Source: Rhizophagus irregularis | Lineage: Eukaryota; Glomeromycota; Glomeromycetes; Glomerales; Glomeraceae | DNA: 64,000 nucleotides | Assembly: GCF_026210795.1 (NCBI RefSeq) | Contig: NC_089434.1 | Coordinates: 3,534,001-3,598,000 of the forward strand | Direction: 5' to 3' | Part shown: one piece after another, positions 1 through 10,991 of the stretch | Numbering within the stretch: position 1 is the stretch's first letter | Layout: the number at the start of each line of letters is the position of its first letter | The notes under the pieces: model-generated | The model's input: only the letters and a program-made list of their open reading frames with translations | What the model was told of the DNA's origin: nothing | Databases searched by the model: none | Position numbers and translations under genes: made by a program

Positions 1-30
1 TCCACTAAGAACGCCTAATTCACTAAAAGG

Positions 31-38
31 TATAAATA
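31..38 (+). promoter_or_regulatory. TATA box
   Basis: TATAAATA lies 104 bases before the ATG at 142. Similar boxes precede the secreted-peptide gene ending at 9499 and the micro-exon gene starting at 17773 at nearly the same distance, which supports a real core promoter. Confidence 0.55.
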
Positions 39-141
39 TCATACTGGTGTAGACGACTTTCATCATTACTTTTATTTGTAATTCTTTCCATTATCAATTA
101 ATTTTAATTACTGTAATTAAATAATTTTTATTCTTTTCATC

Positions 142-795
142 ATGATATGGTCAAATAGAAATTTTCTTTTCATTACGACTGGTTTAGTCGTTTTGATGCT
201 TTTTTTCTCGTCGTCAGTAGCAACTAATAACCATCATAAACACTGCGATAAAGTAGTCAAGGCACACCATTATACTAGAACCGTTTATCCATCACATTGC
301 CCAAAAAGACACACTAAAACAACCACAACTACATCTACCGCTACCGCAACTACCACCACTACAAGCACCACCACCACCACCACCACCACCACTACCACCA
401 CTACCACCACTACCACTTTCGTTGAGCCCACTGGACCATTTCGAAAGAGGCATAATCAAGAACATGAACATTTTAAATGTGTTCCTGATAAACATAAACA
501 TTATACTTATAATAAACATGGCAAATGCACAGAAATCACCTATTGTACTCCAACAGTTTATAAACCATGTCCTAAAAAAAATAAAACCACAACAAAAACC
601 GAATTTGAAACCACCACCTCCACTGCTACCGCCACTACTACTTCCACTTCCACTTCCACTTCCACCTCCGTTTTAGTAATACCCACATGTAGGGCTAGTG
701 GCGCTTTTTGTGATTTCGCTAGTACCGGTGCATGCTGTAGCCGATGTTGTTTTTTAACTGATGCTAATCAACAACCAATTAATAAATGTTGCTAA
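142..795 (+). CDS. Thr-rich secreted protein with Cys-rich tail
   Basis: Single-exon ORF of 217 residues; function unknown. Residues 1-27 form a signal peptide (hydrophobic stretch FLFITTGLVVLMLFF, then a small-residue cleavage zone near SSSVA). Two low-complexity Thr/Ser/Ala blocks follow (about 59-92 and 149-176), the first built from an ACC/ACT microsatellite. Such blocks are typical of O-glycosylated wall or secreted proteins. The segment between them is His/Lys-rich with a few Cys (113, 129, 135, 143). The last 35 residues hold eight cysteines spaced C-x6-C-x7-CC-x2-CC-x12-CC (183-217), a knottin-like pattern. The ATG at 142 is chosen because the signal peptide starts there and a TATA box sits upstream. 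Likely a secreted or wall-attached protein; no enzymatic motif is seen. Confidence 0.82.
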   Translation: MIWSNRNFLFITTGLVVLMLFFSSSVATNNHHKHCDKVVKAHHYTRTVYPSHCPKRHTKTTTTTSTATATTTTTSTTTTTTTTTTTTTTTTTFVEPTGPFRKRHNQEHEHFKCVPDKHKHYTYNKHGKCTEITYCTPTVYKPCPKKNKTTTKTEFETTTSTATATTTSTSTSTSTSVLVIPTCRASGAFCDFASTGACCSRCCFLTDANQQPINKCC

Positions 796-1266
796 CAAGG
801 TTTTTCTTATTAGAATACATAGAATCATATCTATTAGACCGGGAAAGAAAAATTTTTGTATTCTCTTAAAATTTTAATATTGAACTTATTTATATGTATT
901 TTTTTTTTTATGGTATATCATATCATATGATATGTAATTGGTATCCAAAAATAAATTGTTTATAGAATACATTATTATAATTTTCTAAAAAATGCCCTTT
1001 TAATACGGTATTTTTTTTTTTGTGTAAAGCAATGATTTTTCAACTCAAAATAATGTTATGTCAGCGTAAAACTCGTGATTCAACTGATTCGTGTTTATTA
1101 CTAACCATCATGCAGATAATAACGGTTATACTATGCGTCTTCATTTATTTTTTTAATTCGTGCATAAACCTGATATAGACATACGTACTGTACAGTCTCG
1201 TCGGAAAGTAACGCCCGATTCACAATTACATAGTAAATTACATATATAAAATGAATTCCGTATTTT
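796..1266. other. AT-rich intergenic, nothing recognised
   Basis: This stretch downstream of the Thr-rich gene has homopolymer T runs and a short palindrome (ATATCATATCATATGATAT-like, around 916-933). No gene or element is recognised. Confidence 0.5.
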
Positions 1267-1593
1267 ATAATTAAAACGGTTCTTGCATTTTGACTTTCCC
1301 AATGTTCAAATATCATTTATTTAAAAGGATATGATATTGACTTTAAAATGATATAAAATTTAGAAATAATTATTAAACGAAATATAAATATATATGCATC
1401 TTAAAATCATCTATTATTATATGTAAAATTTTTTTTCAGATCTAAAAAAAAAACTTTTTTACATTATAATTAAAATAGCTCTTGCATTTTAACTTTCCCA
1501 AAGTTTAAATATCACTTTTCTAAAAAAATATGATATTAGCTTTAAATTAATATAAAATTTAGAAATAATTATTAAAAGAAATATAAATATATA
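1267..1593. repeat. Two-copy direct repeat, ~127 bp units
   Basis: The block beginning TAATTAAAACGGTTCTTGCA at 1267 recurs at 1467 as TAATTAAAATAGCTCTTGCA. Similarity continues to ...AAATATAAATATATA at 1394 and 1593. The spacing is 200 bp. The second copy ends directly at the left end of the element at 1598. Confidence 0.7.
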
Positions 1594-1597
1594 GTAT

Positions 1598-2452
1598 ATA
1601 CACAGGCGATCGCGATAAATCGGATCTTCGATAAACCGGATTTGGTATTATTTCGGATTTTTCTCCCGGAACCAAATCTGCCATATTACAGCTGTTTTCA
1701 TAAGACCTGGGACAAACTAAATTTTTGAACCCGACTGCCGAACCGGTATTTTTAGCTGGACACGTGACGGATCGGTGGGTCGGCGGCGGTCGGGTTCAAA
1801 ATTTATTTTGTCCCAGGTCTTATGAAAACAGCTGTAAAACAATCGCTATATACCGAATTTTATTAGTAAAGTCGCGATATTTCATAAGTCGGATTTGATT
1901 CTATATCAGTTATATCAAAAAAATATTGATATATCGAATTTTTCCAAATTTGGCGTTAACAATGTATCCTTTTTTAGCATACCTTTATATTATTGTAATT
2001 TTAAAAACATGCTTAATTCCAGCTGAAATGGTTAATTTTGACCAGAATCATTTTATACCGAAATTCTTTACAAATATTGCATACAATTTTACCATTCTTT
2101 TTTTTTTTAATATTTTAATCAAAGTTTGGAAATAGCTTTATTTTCTGTATATCTTGATATACCGGATCCTAACATAATTTTCATATAAAATCCGGTATAA
2201 GAAGATTTTTTGATATATCGGATATCTTTCGCCTGTGTATAACAGATAGTTCTTTTATAATAATAAAATTATGTTTCGTTTTTGAATCTTAAAATTTTGA
2301 ACGAAAATCACGTGATATCTTGATATTTCGGATTTTTCGTATATTTTATATAAATCCGGTTTAGCGAGATTTTTTCGATATATCGGATGTCTTGATATAT
2401 CGGATATTTTTACTGGAACCAACTGATTCGATTTATCGAGATTGCCTGTGTA
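1598..2452. mobile_element. Non-autonomous DNA transposon, CACAGGCG-type ends
   Basis: The left end TACACAGGCGATCGCGATAA (1598) is matched in reverse complement by a right end CGATTTATCGAGATTGCCTG... finishing at 2452. TA flanks both ends, as expected of Tc1/mariner-pogo type insertion. The interior is full of GATATATCGGAT-like repeats and a second, internal right end (CGCCTGTGTATA at 2230-2241), so it may be two overlapping copies. There is no transposase ORF. A second MITE is nested inside at 1686-1837. Confidence 0.7.
1686..1837. mobile_element. Nested 152-bp hairpin MITE
   Basis: Near-perfect inverted ends of about 30 bp: TTACAGCTGTTTTCATAAGA at the left, and the reverse complement of ...TCTTATGAAAACAGCTGTAA at the right. 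Inner arms share GACCTGGGACAAA and GAACCCGAC. The centre is GC-rich. It sits inside the element at 1598-2452. Confidence 0.8.
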
Positions 2453-2800
2453 TTTACGTTTTCTGAATTCTGATTCACTTTTTTTCCGTTCATTTATTAA
2501 TTTTTTGATTGGAATTTTTCTTTTTCCTACATCATACATTTGAATTGCATGATGGAACGTCTTAGCGTTATTTCTGTATTTGTTGTTTATGTTGTTTGAC
2601 AACTTATTTATTATTTGAAAGAAAGGAATATTTTTATTATTATTATTATTTTTTTTTGAGTACAAAAGTTCCGATGACAAAGAGTAAAGTAGCCACAGCC
2701 GCAAATCCAATGTTTAGTTCTCATTTCTTACGAAAGTATAATTCCCATACCAAATCTTGTGATTTGTATGACTTTCTTTATAGAGAATTAAATAAATAAT
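2453..2800 (-). pseudogene. Membrane-protein gene remnant cut by transposon
   Basis: On the minus strand one frame encodes a typical transmembrane helix (GFAAVATLLFVIGTFVL followed by KKK) and stops just after an A-run. The adjacent frame then continues NNNNNKNIPFFQIINK... as a basic hydrophilic tail as far as the right end of the transposon at 2452. Before the helix a third stretch reads KIWYGNYTFVRNEN. The pattern suggests one membrane protein (extracellular segment, helix, cytosolic tail) broken by homopolymer frame slips and truncated by the insertion. The family is not recognised. An intron or a sequencing error in the A-run could account for part of the frame changes. Confidence 0.4.
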
Positions 2801-4162
2801 AAAATAAAAATAAAAATAAAAAGAATTTTTTTCTTTAGTCATAAAGAAAGTTCCTAATTTATTATTTTATTTATACAGTATGAAGATGAATTTCCTGCAA
2901 AAATTGCAAAAATAAAAATGCACAATCATGAACAATAAGATGAAGTGACTTATGATTGTAACTTAAAATTACTATTTTTCGATTTATCATATATTTGTAT
3001 CGTATTATATCTCTTAAGAAACGCCTAACTGCGACATATGGTCGATATATGAATCTAACCCAATTTTTCATTAGATCTTTCTTGAATTTTCCCGATAATA
3101 ATAAAAATTTTTGCGCCGTGAAAATCATTGATATCCACAGTTCCCCGTGATATAACTATTACTATAGGAACATGCTGATTTTATTTGACCGATATTTTCA
3201 TTATCGTACAATATTGATATTAATAATTTATTTGCGAATATCGATATCTACTTTGGTCTGAAAAATAAAATTGAAAAAATATGATAATATTTTTATAATT
3301 ATGCAACATATTTATTGAATGTATTATTATATATCCATTTTAAAAAATATTTTAATATGTATATTTTTACGTACATCAAAGTTTGATCGATAAAACAAAT
3401 AGGCAAATCACATGTTGGGTTAGATATACTGCAGATGTTGTAACTCTATGATTATTACGTCTCTGCATTTTATCACTATATGCCATCTCACCATCTGTAA
3501 ATGTTATAGAGGCGTATGCACGTAAGTTAAAGTTTTGTAATTTGACATAAATTATTTAGATTCTACTGTATGTTAATTTTCAAAATTTATTAGAAAATTC
3601 TAATATATTTAATTAAAATAAAAAAATAAATTTATTCTAAACAATAAATTTCTTTCATAGGTACATGTTTAGTTGAACTTTACAAACGTTTCCATATCGC
3701 TATCATGAAAAAAGAGAGCTGAGGTTAAGTAATTTCGAATCTACAGTACAATTCGAGAGATTAACAAATGAGTTAAAAAAAAAATAAGCAATGCACTATT
3801 TCTGATTCACACCTACCACTACAATTCATTTTAACCACATTCAATTCCACCTCATTTTCAAGAAATTTGTTATTATAATAAATGTATTTTGATTTTATCG
3901 CTAGTAAAATAATGAGTGAAACATCAAGGATTTGAACGTAAAGATGCTTATATAAGATAAATTTTTTGATGTATTGCGCAAAACTTTTGCTGTGCCGTTG
4001 CATGTGATGTGAAGAATCGATTCATGTGAATAATCTCGCTGCATCGTATACTTTTTTCCTTTTATGTATTATATTTGATTCAATGAAAATCATTATTAAG
4101 GTCTAGTGATTTATTGGCCATATAACTACTTCCTTATCCAATAAATAATTAATACAAATCTG
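2801..4162. other. Intergenic, no gene recognised
   Basis: AT-rich sequence with scattered short ORFs that have no coding character in codon use or hydropathy. No inverted-repeat element was found between 2801 and the MITE at 4163. Confidence 0.45.
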
Positions 4163-4414
4163 CAGTCAGCTCTCAATATAATGAACACGATAACGAATTA
4201 CATTTAACGTCAAATATTATAACGAATCAGCCAATTAAATTCCTTAAGTTCTATATATTACAATGCTATAAAACATCAGATGTTGTTTTCTTTCATAAAT
4301 AACCTCAGGTGTTATTATGCTATCTAACGGTTTATCTGCAGGTCCACAAAATCCAAGGTCGCCAATATACTAATTAAACGAATTTGAAGAGGGTTCATTA
4401 TATTGAGAGAACTG
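4163..4414. mobile_element. Pogo/Tigger-like MITE, 252 bp
   Basis: The left end CAGTCAGCTCTCAATATAAT pairs with a right end whose reverse complement is CAGTTCTCTCAATATAATGA. TA follows the right end. The interior carries ATAACGAATTA-type repeats like the other pogo-style elements here. There is no coding capacity. Confidence 0.7.
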
Positions 4415-4726
4415 TAAATTTTAACAAAAAAAAAAGAACATTCTGATGCATTTTGTGATCAACCAATTATATTTTATTTTTTTGGTGCACATACTCAAAA
4501 AATTTATGATTGGCTATTTGGGACGTTAAAATATTTGTTCATATCGACCGATTTTTTGGAATGCTAACCAAATTTCGCCTTGAACTTTAAAAATCAAATA
4601 AATCAAATATAATAGTAAAATACGCTGGCATATGATTAAAGGCCTGGACCGGTCTATGGTAAACGTGCGTCGATTCCAAAAGTATTTGTTTTTTTTAATC
4701 GTGCGAAAAGAATAAAGAAAAATAAT

Positions 4727-5092
4727 GAATCTATTTAAAGCTATCCTATATTTAATACTATCATTTAGCCATATAGGCTCATAGAATAAACTTTTTTTTA
4801 AAAAAAAAAATTTACGCACCATTGTGCATAAAATATATCATTATAATGTAGAAAATAGAACAAATTGAATATAATTTTTTTTATGCATGATTGTATGTCA
4901 AAATAATAGATATTAACTTTTTAAACTTTTTATAAACTTTTATATATAAACTTTTTTGACTCTCAATACAAACATTAAAAAAGCTAATTTATTGTGTAGG
5001 ATATACTTGATAATAGGATAAAACGGTGCAGTCCAATTATCAAGTATACCTCATCTATTTAAAGCTATCCTATATTTAATATATCATTAATT
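4727..5092. repeat. Direct repeat pair
   Basis: The motif CTATTTAAAGCTATCCTATA followed by TTTAATA occurs at about 4730 and again at about 5056. The intervening DNA also has an inverted GATACTTGATAAT / AATTATCAAGTAT pair (about 5001-5047). These are old repeat pieces; no gene is seen. Confidence 0.45.
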
Positions 5093-5215
5093 GGGCTGTC
5101 TATTTTATTCTTAGTTTAAGGCGTAATGTAGTCAATTATAGGATTAGAAAGCTGTTCTCGTATCATACCTGTTTTCATTTTGAATTGTGTGATCATGGAA
5201 AATTCAAACTTTTCT

Positions 5216-5223
5216 TATATAAA
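5216..5223 (+). promoter_or_regulatory. TATA box of phosphatase gene
   Basis: TATATAAA lies 61 bases before the ATG at 5284, with a pyrimidine-rich stretch (CTCCTTTCAACCTCTTTT) between. Confidence 0.5.
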
Positions 5224-5283
5224 GAATCTCCTTTCAACCTCTTTTTTTTTTTGAAATAAGCGCAACTCGTGATCCTAAAAATC

Positions 5284-7081
5284 ATGCGACCTTCTTACCA
5301 CATTCTACATTCCGTTTTCATATTCGCTTTATTGATTTCTTATAACCCAACACTTTGCAAGAGATACAAGTATTCTTTAGAAGAACTTATCAATGCCCCT
5401 TTGTTTTGGCTTGAACCAGCGCAAACTGCCTTTAATCTCGATATTGAACCCATAAGTTATCCTGATAAATGTGAATTAAAACAATTACATTTGAATACTA
5501 GACACGGTAATTTTTTTTTTATTTCATACAAATGTTCAAAATTACAACATAAAATAATCTTTCTTTTAAAATTGATTATCAGGAGCGAGACTTCCAGATG
5601 CAGATGATATTAGTGCTTATGATAAATTGGAAAAAATATTTGCAGATGTTTCTATTGCAAAAGAATGGGTAAAAATAAAACTCAATGAATTTATATGATA
5701 TTTAATAAAATTTTTTGTCTTACAGTATTTATCAAAAAAAAAATTAGTATAAAAATCCTTTCCTATTAAGGGATAATTTTCAATTGGTCAAACGAGGAGA
5801 ACTCGAACCTTATTTTGATGGGTTACAAAGTCGTAAAAGATACCCAAAATTTTGGAAAGGAGTTAAATATAATCCCGAAATTACAAGATTTCAAAGTTCA
5901 GCTACTTCAAGGTACAATATAATAGATATATGATTTTTCGTTTATGATTGGAATTTTATCTCATATTTTTAATACAATATATATAAAATACAATATCAAT
6001 TGTATAACATAAAAGAGCTGGTGCGTCATCAATGGCGTTTTCTGAAGGATTATTTAATGGCGAGGGCCCTTTAGATACCTGTAAAAGTAGACCCGTGTAT
6101 ATTTGGAGTTTACCAACGGTAAATATTTTTTTACTACACTTACGTCATTTTATAAAAATCTTTTTTGGTTAACATATACTCCTTATATATAATTCTTGTA
6201 TAGGAACAAGATTTTATATTACAACCACATCTTGCCTGTGCACGCTGGAACCAGACCGTTTCTACTAATAATAAATTACTCAATGAACAAATTTATTCCT
6301 ATGGCAACAAGACTCTAAAGCCAATTGCCAATCGTTTATCCAAAGAATACAATATCAACCCACCTCTTGATCCACATCTATTACCTTTTTTTTTTACTTA
6401 TTGCCAATTTTACATCGTTCAATTCCATCGAACTGACACATGGTGTTCATTATTAAGTCCTAAAGAACTTCTATTATTACGATATTATTGGGATCTTCGC
6501 TCATATTATATATTGCAATATGGTAATCCTCTTAATAAACGACTTGGCTGTGGTTATTATACTCAACTTGTAAATGGAGTTGATGATTATTTAAATGGGA
6601 AATCTGAGATGATAGCAGATATAAAGAATTCTCATGGATTTACTTTACTTATATTGTTCACTACATTGGTATGTGAAAAAGCTTCGTTTTCAAATTTTCA
6701 AATTTCATATATATATATATATGAATATATATTTTATTCTTCATTTTTGATGATAATATATATTATAATGTTATAATGTTATCTTTTTAATTACAGGGAG
6801 TATTTAAAGAAAAAGAACCACTCACAGCAGATTTCACCTATGAACAAATCAAAAAAGTCAGGTTTACAGAATATGTATCTGTACCTTGGTCTTCTACGTT
6901 TTATTTTGAAATTTATACTTGTTCCGATGATCACAACAAAGTATTGATACGAGCGTTACTTAATTTTAAACCGTTTTTGATTCCGGGTTGTGAGAGTGAG
7001 TATTGTGAATGGAACAAGTTTAAGGAGATTCTCGGTGATAAGATCGGATGCGATTTTAAAAAGATGTGCGCTTTTCCTTAA
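5284..7081 (+). CDS. MINPP-family histidine phosphatase, six exons
   Basis: Multiple inositol polyphosphate phosphatase family (histidine acid phosphatase clan; phytate and inositol-phosphate dephosphorylation, usually secreted or ER). Exons: 5284-5506, 5583-5668, 5748-5911, 6016-6118, 6204-6668, 6797-7081. All introns are GT...AG and the join encodes 441 residues, near the family's usual size. Residues 1-25 are a signal peptide. RHGARLP (73-79) is the family's phosphohistidine motif, with nucleophile His74, and is split across intron 1. Family-like segments include KRGELEPYFDGL and KEKEPLTADF near the C-terminus. Where the family normally has the HAE proton-donor motif, this protein reads SHGFTLL (H336-G337-F338). 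His is kept but the acidic residue is absent, so activity is doubtful. The ATG at 5284 is used because the upstream in-frame codon is GTG. Confidence 0.88.
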
Positions 7082-7293
7082 TAGAAAATTTAAATAAGAA
7101 AGATAGAGATTTGTTAAATTTATTACGAAACCTGTTTCATCTATGTAAAAATTAATGGTCGAGACACGGCCATATTCCCGATATATCGATACTTTATTTA
7201 ATGAAATAAAAAACGTTGCCGAAACCCGGATTATTGTACAGTACATAAAATTGCGAATACGTTTTTACATGATGTAAAAAAAATCTACCTACT

Positions 7294-7543
7294 CTATTCG
7301 GATGTGAATACGAACCTCATCATCAGGCGTCTCGTTAAAGTAGGAAAAAATTCTATCTTCTGTTCATATAGGCTTCTCTTTAGGATAAATTTGTGGGAGA
7401 AATCGTTACGATTGATTGATCCTAATTCCCCCTCTTACTTCATTTTCAAGATCAGAAACTTTTTTATCCTTAGAAACCTCAAGCGCGAAAATTATATTTC
7501 GGAAATTAAGACTGATGATATCATTATCTGCACTGGAAGACAT
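7294..7543 (-). pseudogene. Crinkler-like N-terminal domain remnant
   Basis: On the minus strand an ATG at 7543 opens a 45-residue frame ending at 7406, containing DNDIISLNF and IFALEVSKDKKVSDLENEV. Another frame then gives YFNETPDDEVRIHIRIE before a stop at 7294. The order (ISLN start, F-x-V-x-I-x-K-x-x-x-V-x-x-L, then YF...D-x-V-x-I-H-I) resembles the ubiquitin-like header of fungal Crinkler proteins, which end it with a similar YF...HIIV stretch. Two frames and internal stops indicate decay. The assignment rests on remembered family motifs and is tentative. Confidence 0.38.
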
Positions 7544-9214
7544 CTTGTTTTGCTAAATACAAGGGCAATAGTGAGAAAAACTCGTTTGCATATAAGCATG
7601 GCTTTCTGGCATAATACATACCTTAATTTTTCGAGAGAAGAAAGTTGAATGAACTTCCACATATTCTACATATTCTACACGCTTTATATCTTGCTGGGAA
7701 AAAGAGATAAGGAGAGTGATTAGCATTATCGTGTGATGCCAAGAGCTCTATGAAAGCACATGAAAACGGAATTTTGATTCCTTTGGAATAAAGATCGCAA
7801 GATCAAAGTTGGCTAACCCGTGTAGATCTCGGAAATTGCGAGTTCCTAAGCCCTCTACAACACATTAATATTATTACTAATATCAATAAGAATAAGAAAC
7901 ACTACTCACTTCACTTTTCTAGCCTATACAGTTCTCAAACTGCGACTGTCCTCATTGTGAAAAGCGTTTGGCGTTTTCTTGAATGAGACGAATGAGATGA
8001 GATGAAATAAATATTATATGCGAAAATTAATATGTCGCACAGACATAACCGTCATTACATCATTGCGCAGAATTTCGTGTGATACCTTCACGAGCTGAAG
8101 ATCAACACTCTGGAGGTATTAAGTTCGGAGGTGGTCTGTAATTTTGATGTAAATTGACAATTCCATCAGATCGGATCAAATTCTGAATATTGGCCAAAAG
8201 GACCGGTGCTAGATTTTGAGTCAGAATTAGAATTTGAAAAAACATGATATTGGAAATACCTGTATGTCTAAACATGGATATTTCATATTTGGATAAGCAG
8301 CTGATCTACGGCTATTTGGTAATTTTATCATACCCGGAGTGATACTTTATTAATGACGTAAAAAAAAATAGCGACAAAGTCACTTATTTATCATAGGTAG
8401 AATTGTCGCAATTCACAGGCCTACATTTTAATGTTAAAAAAAAAAAAATTAAAAGTGATTCCTTATATTATTTCCGCGGGAAAATATTTAGTTAAAGGTA
8501 AAAGAAATAAGTTGTATCCGGAGACTGCTCGTGATATTTTATCAGATCAACAAATTATTGACTGCAAATATTCATTGTTTTAATATATAACAAGGCCAAG
8601 ATTTTTCTCATGGATTCATCTTAAGCACGATCATTCAGTGTGCAGTATCTTCAAACTATGAATTAGTAAAACAAAATTTACGTGGTAAATAATAAAGTAT
8701 TAATTTATAATCCGTAAAAGAACCGGAGAAAACTGGGAATCTAACTGTCTCAAATTGACTGAATAATGCATTAAAACTTGAAATAAAGGTTTCTTGGAAA
8801 CAGTGTTGAAGCCTTGGAATCTAATTTCCCAACATATTCTCAGCTTAGTCAGTTTTTAGTTCTCTGTAAGAGAAAGACTTCTTCCAGAAGTCATGATTTT
8901 TCATCACTCATGGAATCACGAATTAAATGAAGAATTTAAATAAATTTTATTTAGTTTGATGTAATACAATTATACAATATGTAAATTTGAGAAATCGAAC
9001 AAATATATTTAATTTGGTTTGTGATAAAATATTGTTTAACAATGGTATCAATAATATTACATCTATGGATTAGATAAGTATACGAAAATTTAAATACATT
9101 AATCAAAATAAGTATAATACTATAATTTCTTTAATGTTTTCATAATGATAAAAATAAGAAATAAAGTAATAAAATACTATATAAATACTGTAGACTTGAC
9201 TACATAACCATCTT
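7544..9214. other. Intergenic with one coding-like scrap
   Basis: No complete gene. At 8166-8247 the minus strand reads SNSNSDSKSSTGPFGQYSEF..., a coding-looking Ser/Asn-rich scrap of unknown origin ending in TGA. Nothing else is recognised up to the 3' end of the secreted peptide gene at 9215. Confidence 0.35.
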
Positions 9215-9499
9215 TTACATCATTTTCATACAAATGGGCCCATTTGCATCCGAGCTGCACGTTAAGCCTTGTTCACAGCAACCGGTACCGCAAGGTGGAT
9301 CAGCAGCCTCACAAGCAGTGCCGGGGCATAAGTTTTGAGAATCACATGGTACGTTGGTAGGAGGACATATGCAAGTGGCGGGGGCAGCAGCATCTTGCCT
9401 TTTAGTTAATGCTCCGATCATGATTCTTGGATTAGGTCTCGCAGAAAGGTAGGTTGCAGAGGCAAGAACGAGTAATAAAATGAGATAAAGATTCTTCAT
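9215..9499 (-). CDS. 10-Cys small secreted protein
   Basis: Single-exon gene of 94 residues; function unknown. Residues 1-20 are a signal peptide (LYLILLLVLASATYLSA). A short pro-region follows, with a dibasic KR at 33-34 before QDAAAP, a candidate Kex2-type processing site. The remainder has ten cysteines spaced C-x-C-x6-C-x5-C-x4-C-x6-C-x3-CC-x5-C-x8-C. The GTGCCEQGLTC section resembles granulin or knottin loops. It is probably a secreted, disulfide-stabilised peptide released by prohormone-type cleavage. A TATA box lies 117 bases upstream on the same strand. Start choice is firm because the signal peptide begins at this Met. Confidence 0.85.
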   Translation of the reverse strand: MKNLYLILLLVLASATYLSARPNPRIMIGALTKRQDAAAPATCICPPTNVPCDSQNLCPGTACEAADPPCGTGCCEQGLTCSSDANGPICMKMM

Positions 9500-9615
9500 G
9501 ATTATTATGATGATTATAATATGATAATAATTTAGATGTTTGAATGTATTTTATCGAATAATTATTTTTAATATTTTGTGGGAGTTAGTGAGAATTAGCG
9601 AGTTCATAGCGTGCG

Positions 9616-9623
9616 TATTTATA
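9616..9623 (-). promoter_or_regulatory. TATA box of 10-Cys peptide gene
   Basis: TATAAATA on the minus strand, 117 bases before the ATG at 9499. It is the same octamer as upstream of the gene at 142. Confidence 0.55.
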
Positions 9624-10000
9624 AGTGAAGTAGGTTTCACAGTTTTTACTTTTTGTCTTGTTACATTTTAAATACGAAACAACGGAGATAATTCAAAACT
9701 TGTCTCTCCCTATAATATCACAGTACATTATCACGTGTTTTGTAAAATAAGTTTGATAAATTAAACTTTTTTGGTTAATTTACACTTATCGGACTTATCG
9801 GAATTTCGGAGATCAAGAAAAGATGTTTATTGAAACATGCATCCTGTTCAAAAGCCACCGAGTTGCATTAATCAATCAGATTAATATTGAAACGAATAAT
9901 GTTATATTATTTTTTATTTCAACTAGTAATATTTCAGAAGAAATATTAAACAATAACGATGAGAAAGAAGTACTATTGAGAATACTTTTTTTAACAAAAT

Positions 10001-10306
10001 CTAGACACAAAAATTATGTAATTCATCTTTTACATTTTTCTTGTTAGCCTTTATTAGGGTATTTATGCATGGAATGCAATCAATGCAGGTTTCTTGGCAA
10101 AAGTGATCGGCATAAATATGGCCCACTTGATCAAGTGAGTCAAATCCGCCCATATGAAGTTCATATAAATTTTGAAACGTTAACTCCGACAGTAGAATCG
10201 TTCCTATAAATTCGCAATGACGAACCTCACAGAAAATCATCACATTATTATTATAATTCACTAAGTATGTGGCGCAACTAGGAATCCTGTTGGCAGATTT
10301 TATCAT
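10001..10306 (-). CDS. Hypothetical Cys-containing ORF
   Basis: 101-codon ORF on the minus strand, not recognised. It has reasonable amino-acid texture (SELTFQNLYELHMGGFDSLD) and a C-terminal C-x3-C-x2-C-x2-C cluster (CQETCIDCIPC). There is no signal peptide. The frame is open a few codons upstream of the Met, so the start is uncertain. It could be an exon of a longer gene or a decaying fragment; no TATA box or splice partner was identified with confidence. Confidence 0.3.
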   Translation of the reverse strand: MIKSANRIPSCATYLVNYNNNVMIFCEVRHCEFIGTILLSELTFQNLYELHMGGFDSLDQVGHIYADHFCQETCIDCIPCINTLIKANKKNVKDELHNFCV

Positions 10307-10484
10307 GCAGATCGTGATGAAAATTTGACCGTTAAAAAGAAGTCAATATCAATTATAAGAGGCTTGAGACGTCGAATGTGAAGTGTTTTGGTCTTTATGA
10401 CTTTAATTACCGTTACATTCGTACATAATTTGAAACCTAGGGGTAAAAACAGATTCTGAAGTCGGTTTGTATAACGATGTTAGT

Positions 10485-10991
10485 ACCCGAGCTGCCATAT
10501 ATAGGTAACAAGAAAGGTCGAAATTTTTATAATAGCTCTACGTAAGATTTTTATTAAGATAAATAGGTGTGTGACTTCACAAATTTCCCAAAAATAAGCA
10601 ATCTAACCATTATAATACCATATTTTTTACAAATATTATTTGATCAAATTTTCTCGCATTTATGATTTACAATTTCACTTTTTCAATAGTAATATCATCT
10701 TAGCTAAAATATCTGTCTTAGTAATTTTTTTCATCCCCTATTAACTTTTGCATATTAGTATATTACCATCGCTTATATTAGATGTTATATAATGCATTAT
10801 TAGATAATACCAAATTTACTCAAAAAATAAGCAATTGTAACATATGACTTTTCAAAAATTCTGTGAAAATAAGCAAATGAAAAATATGACATTGGCAAAA
10901 AATATCATTAATTTTACGCAAATCCAATCTCTGCTAAAATAGCATGTGACTAAGTAAATGATATTGTTACCTATACATATATTGCTCGGGT
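10485..10991. mobile_element. 507-bp inverted-repeat element
   Basis: The left end ACCCGAGCTGCCATATATAG followed by GTAAC is matched in reverse complement by GTTACCTATACATATATTGC followed by TCGGGT at the right. The interior contains several AAAATAAGCAA repeats. There is no ORF, so this is a non-autonomous DNA transposon of unassigned superfamily. Confidence 0.6.

Noticed and set aside
292-519. Gly/Ser-rich minus-strand ORF
   Set aside because: It is the complement of the Thr-codon microsatellite in the secreted protein gene at 142-795.
7304-7648. 114-codon plus-strand ORF
   Set aside because: It starts at GTG and overlaps, antisense, the more coding-like minus-strand Crinkler-like remnant.
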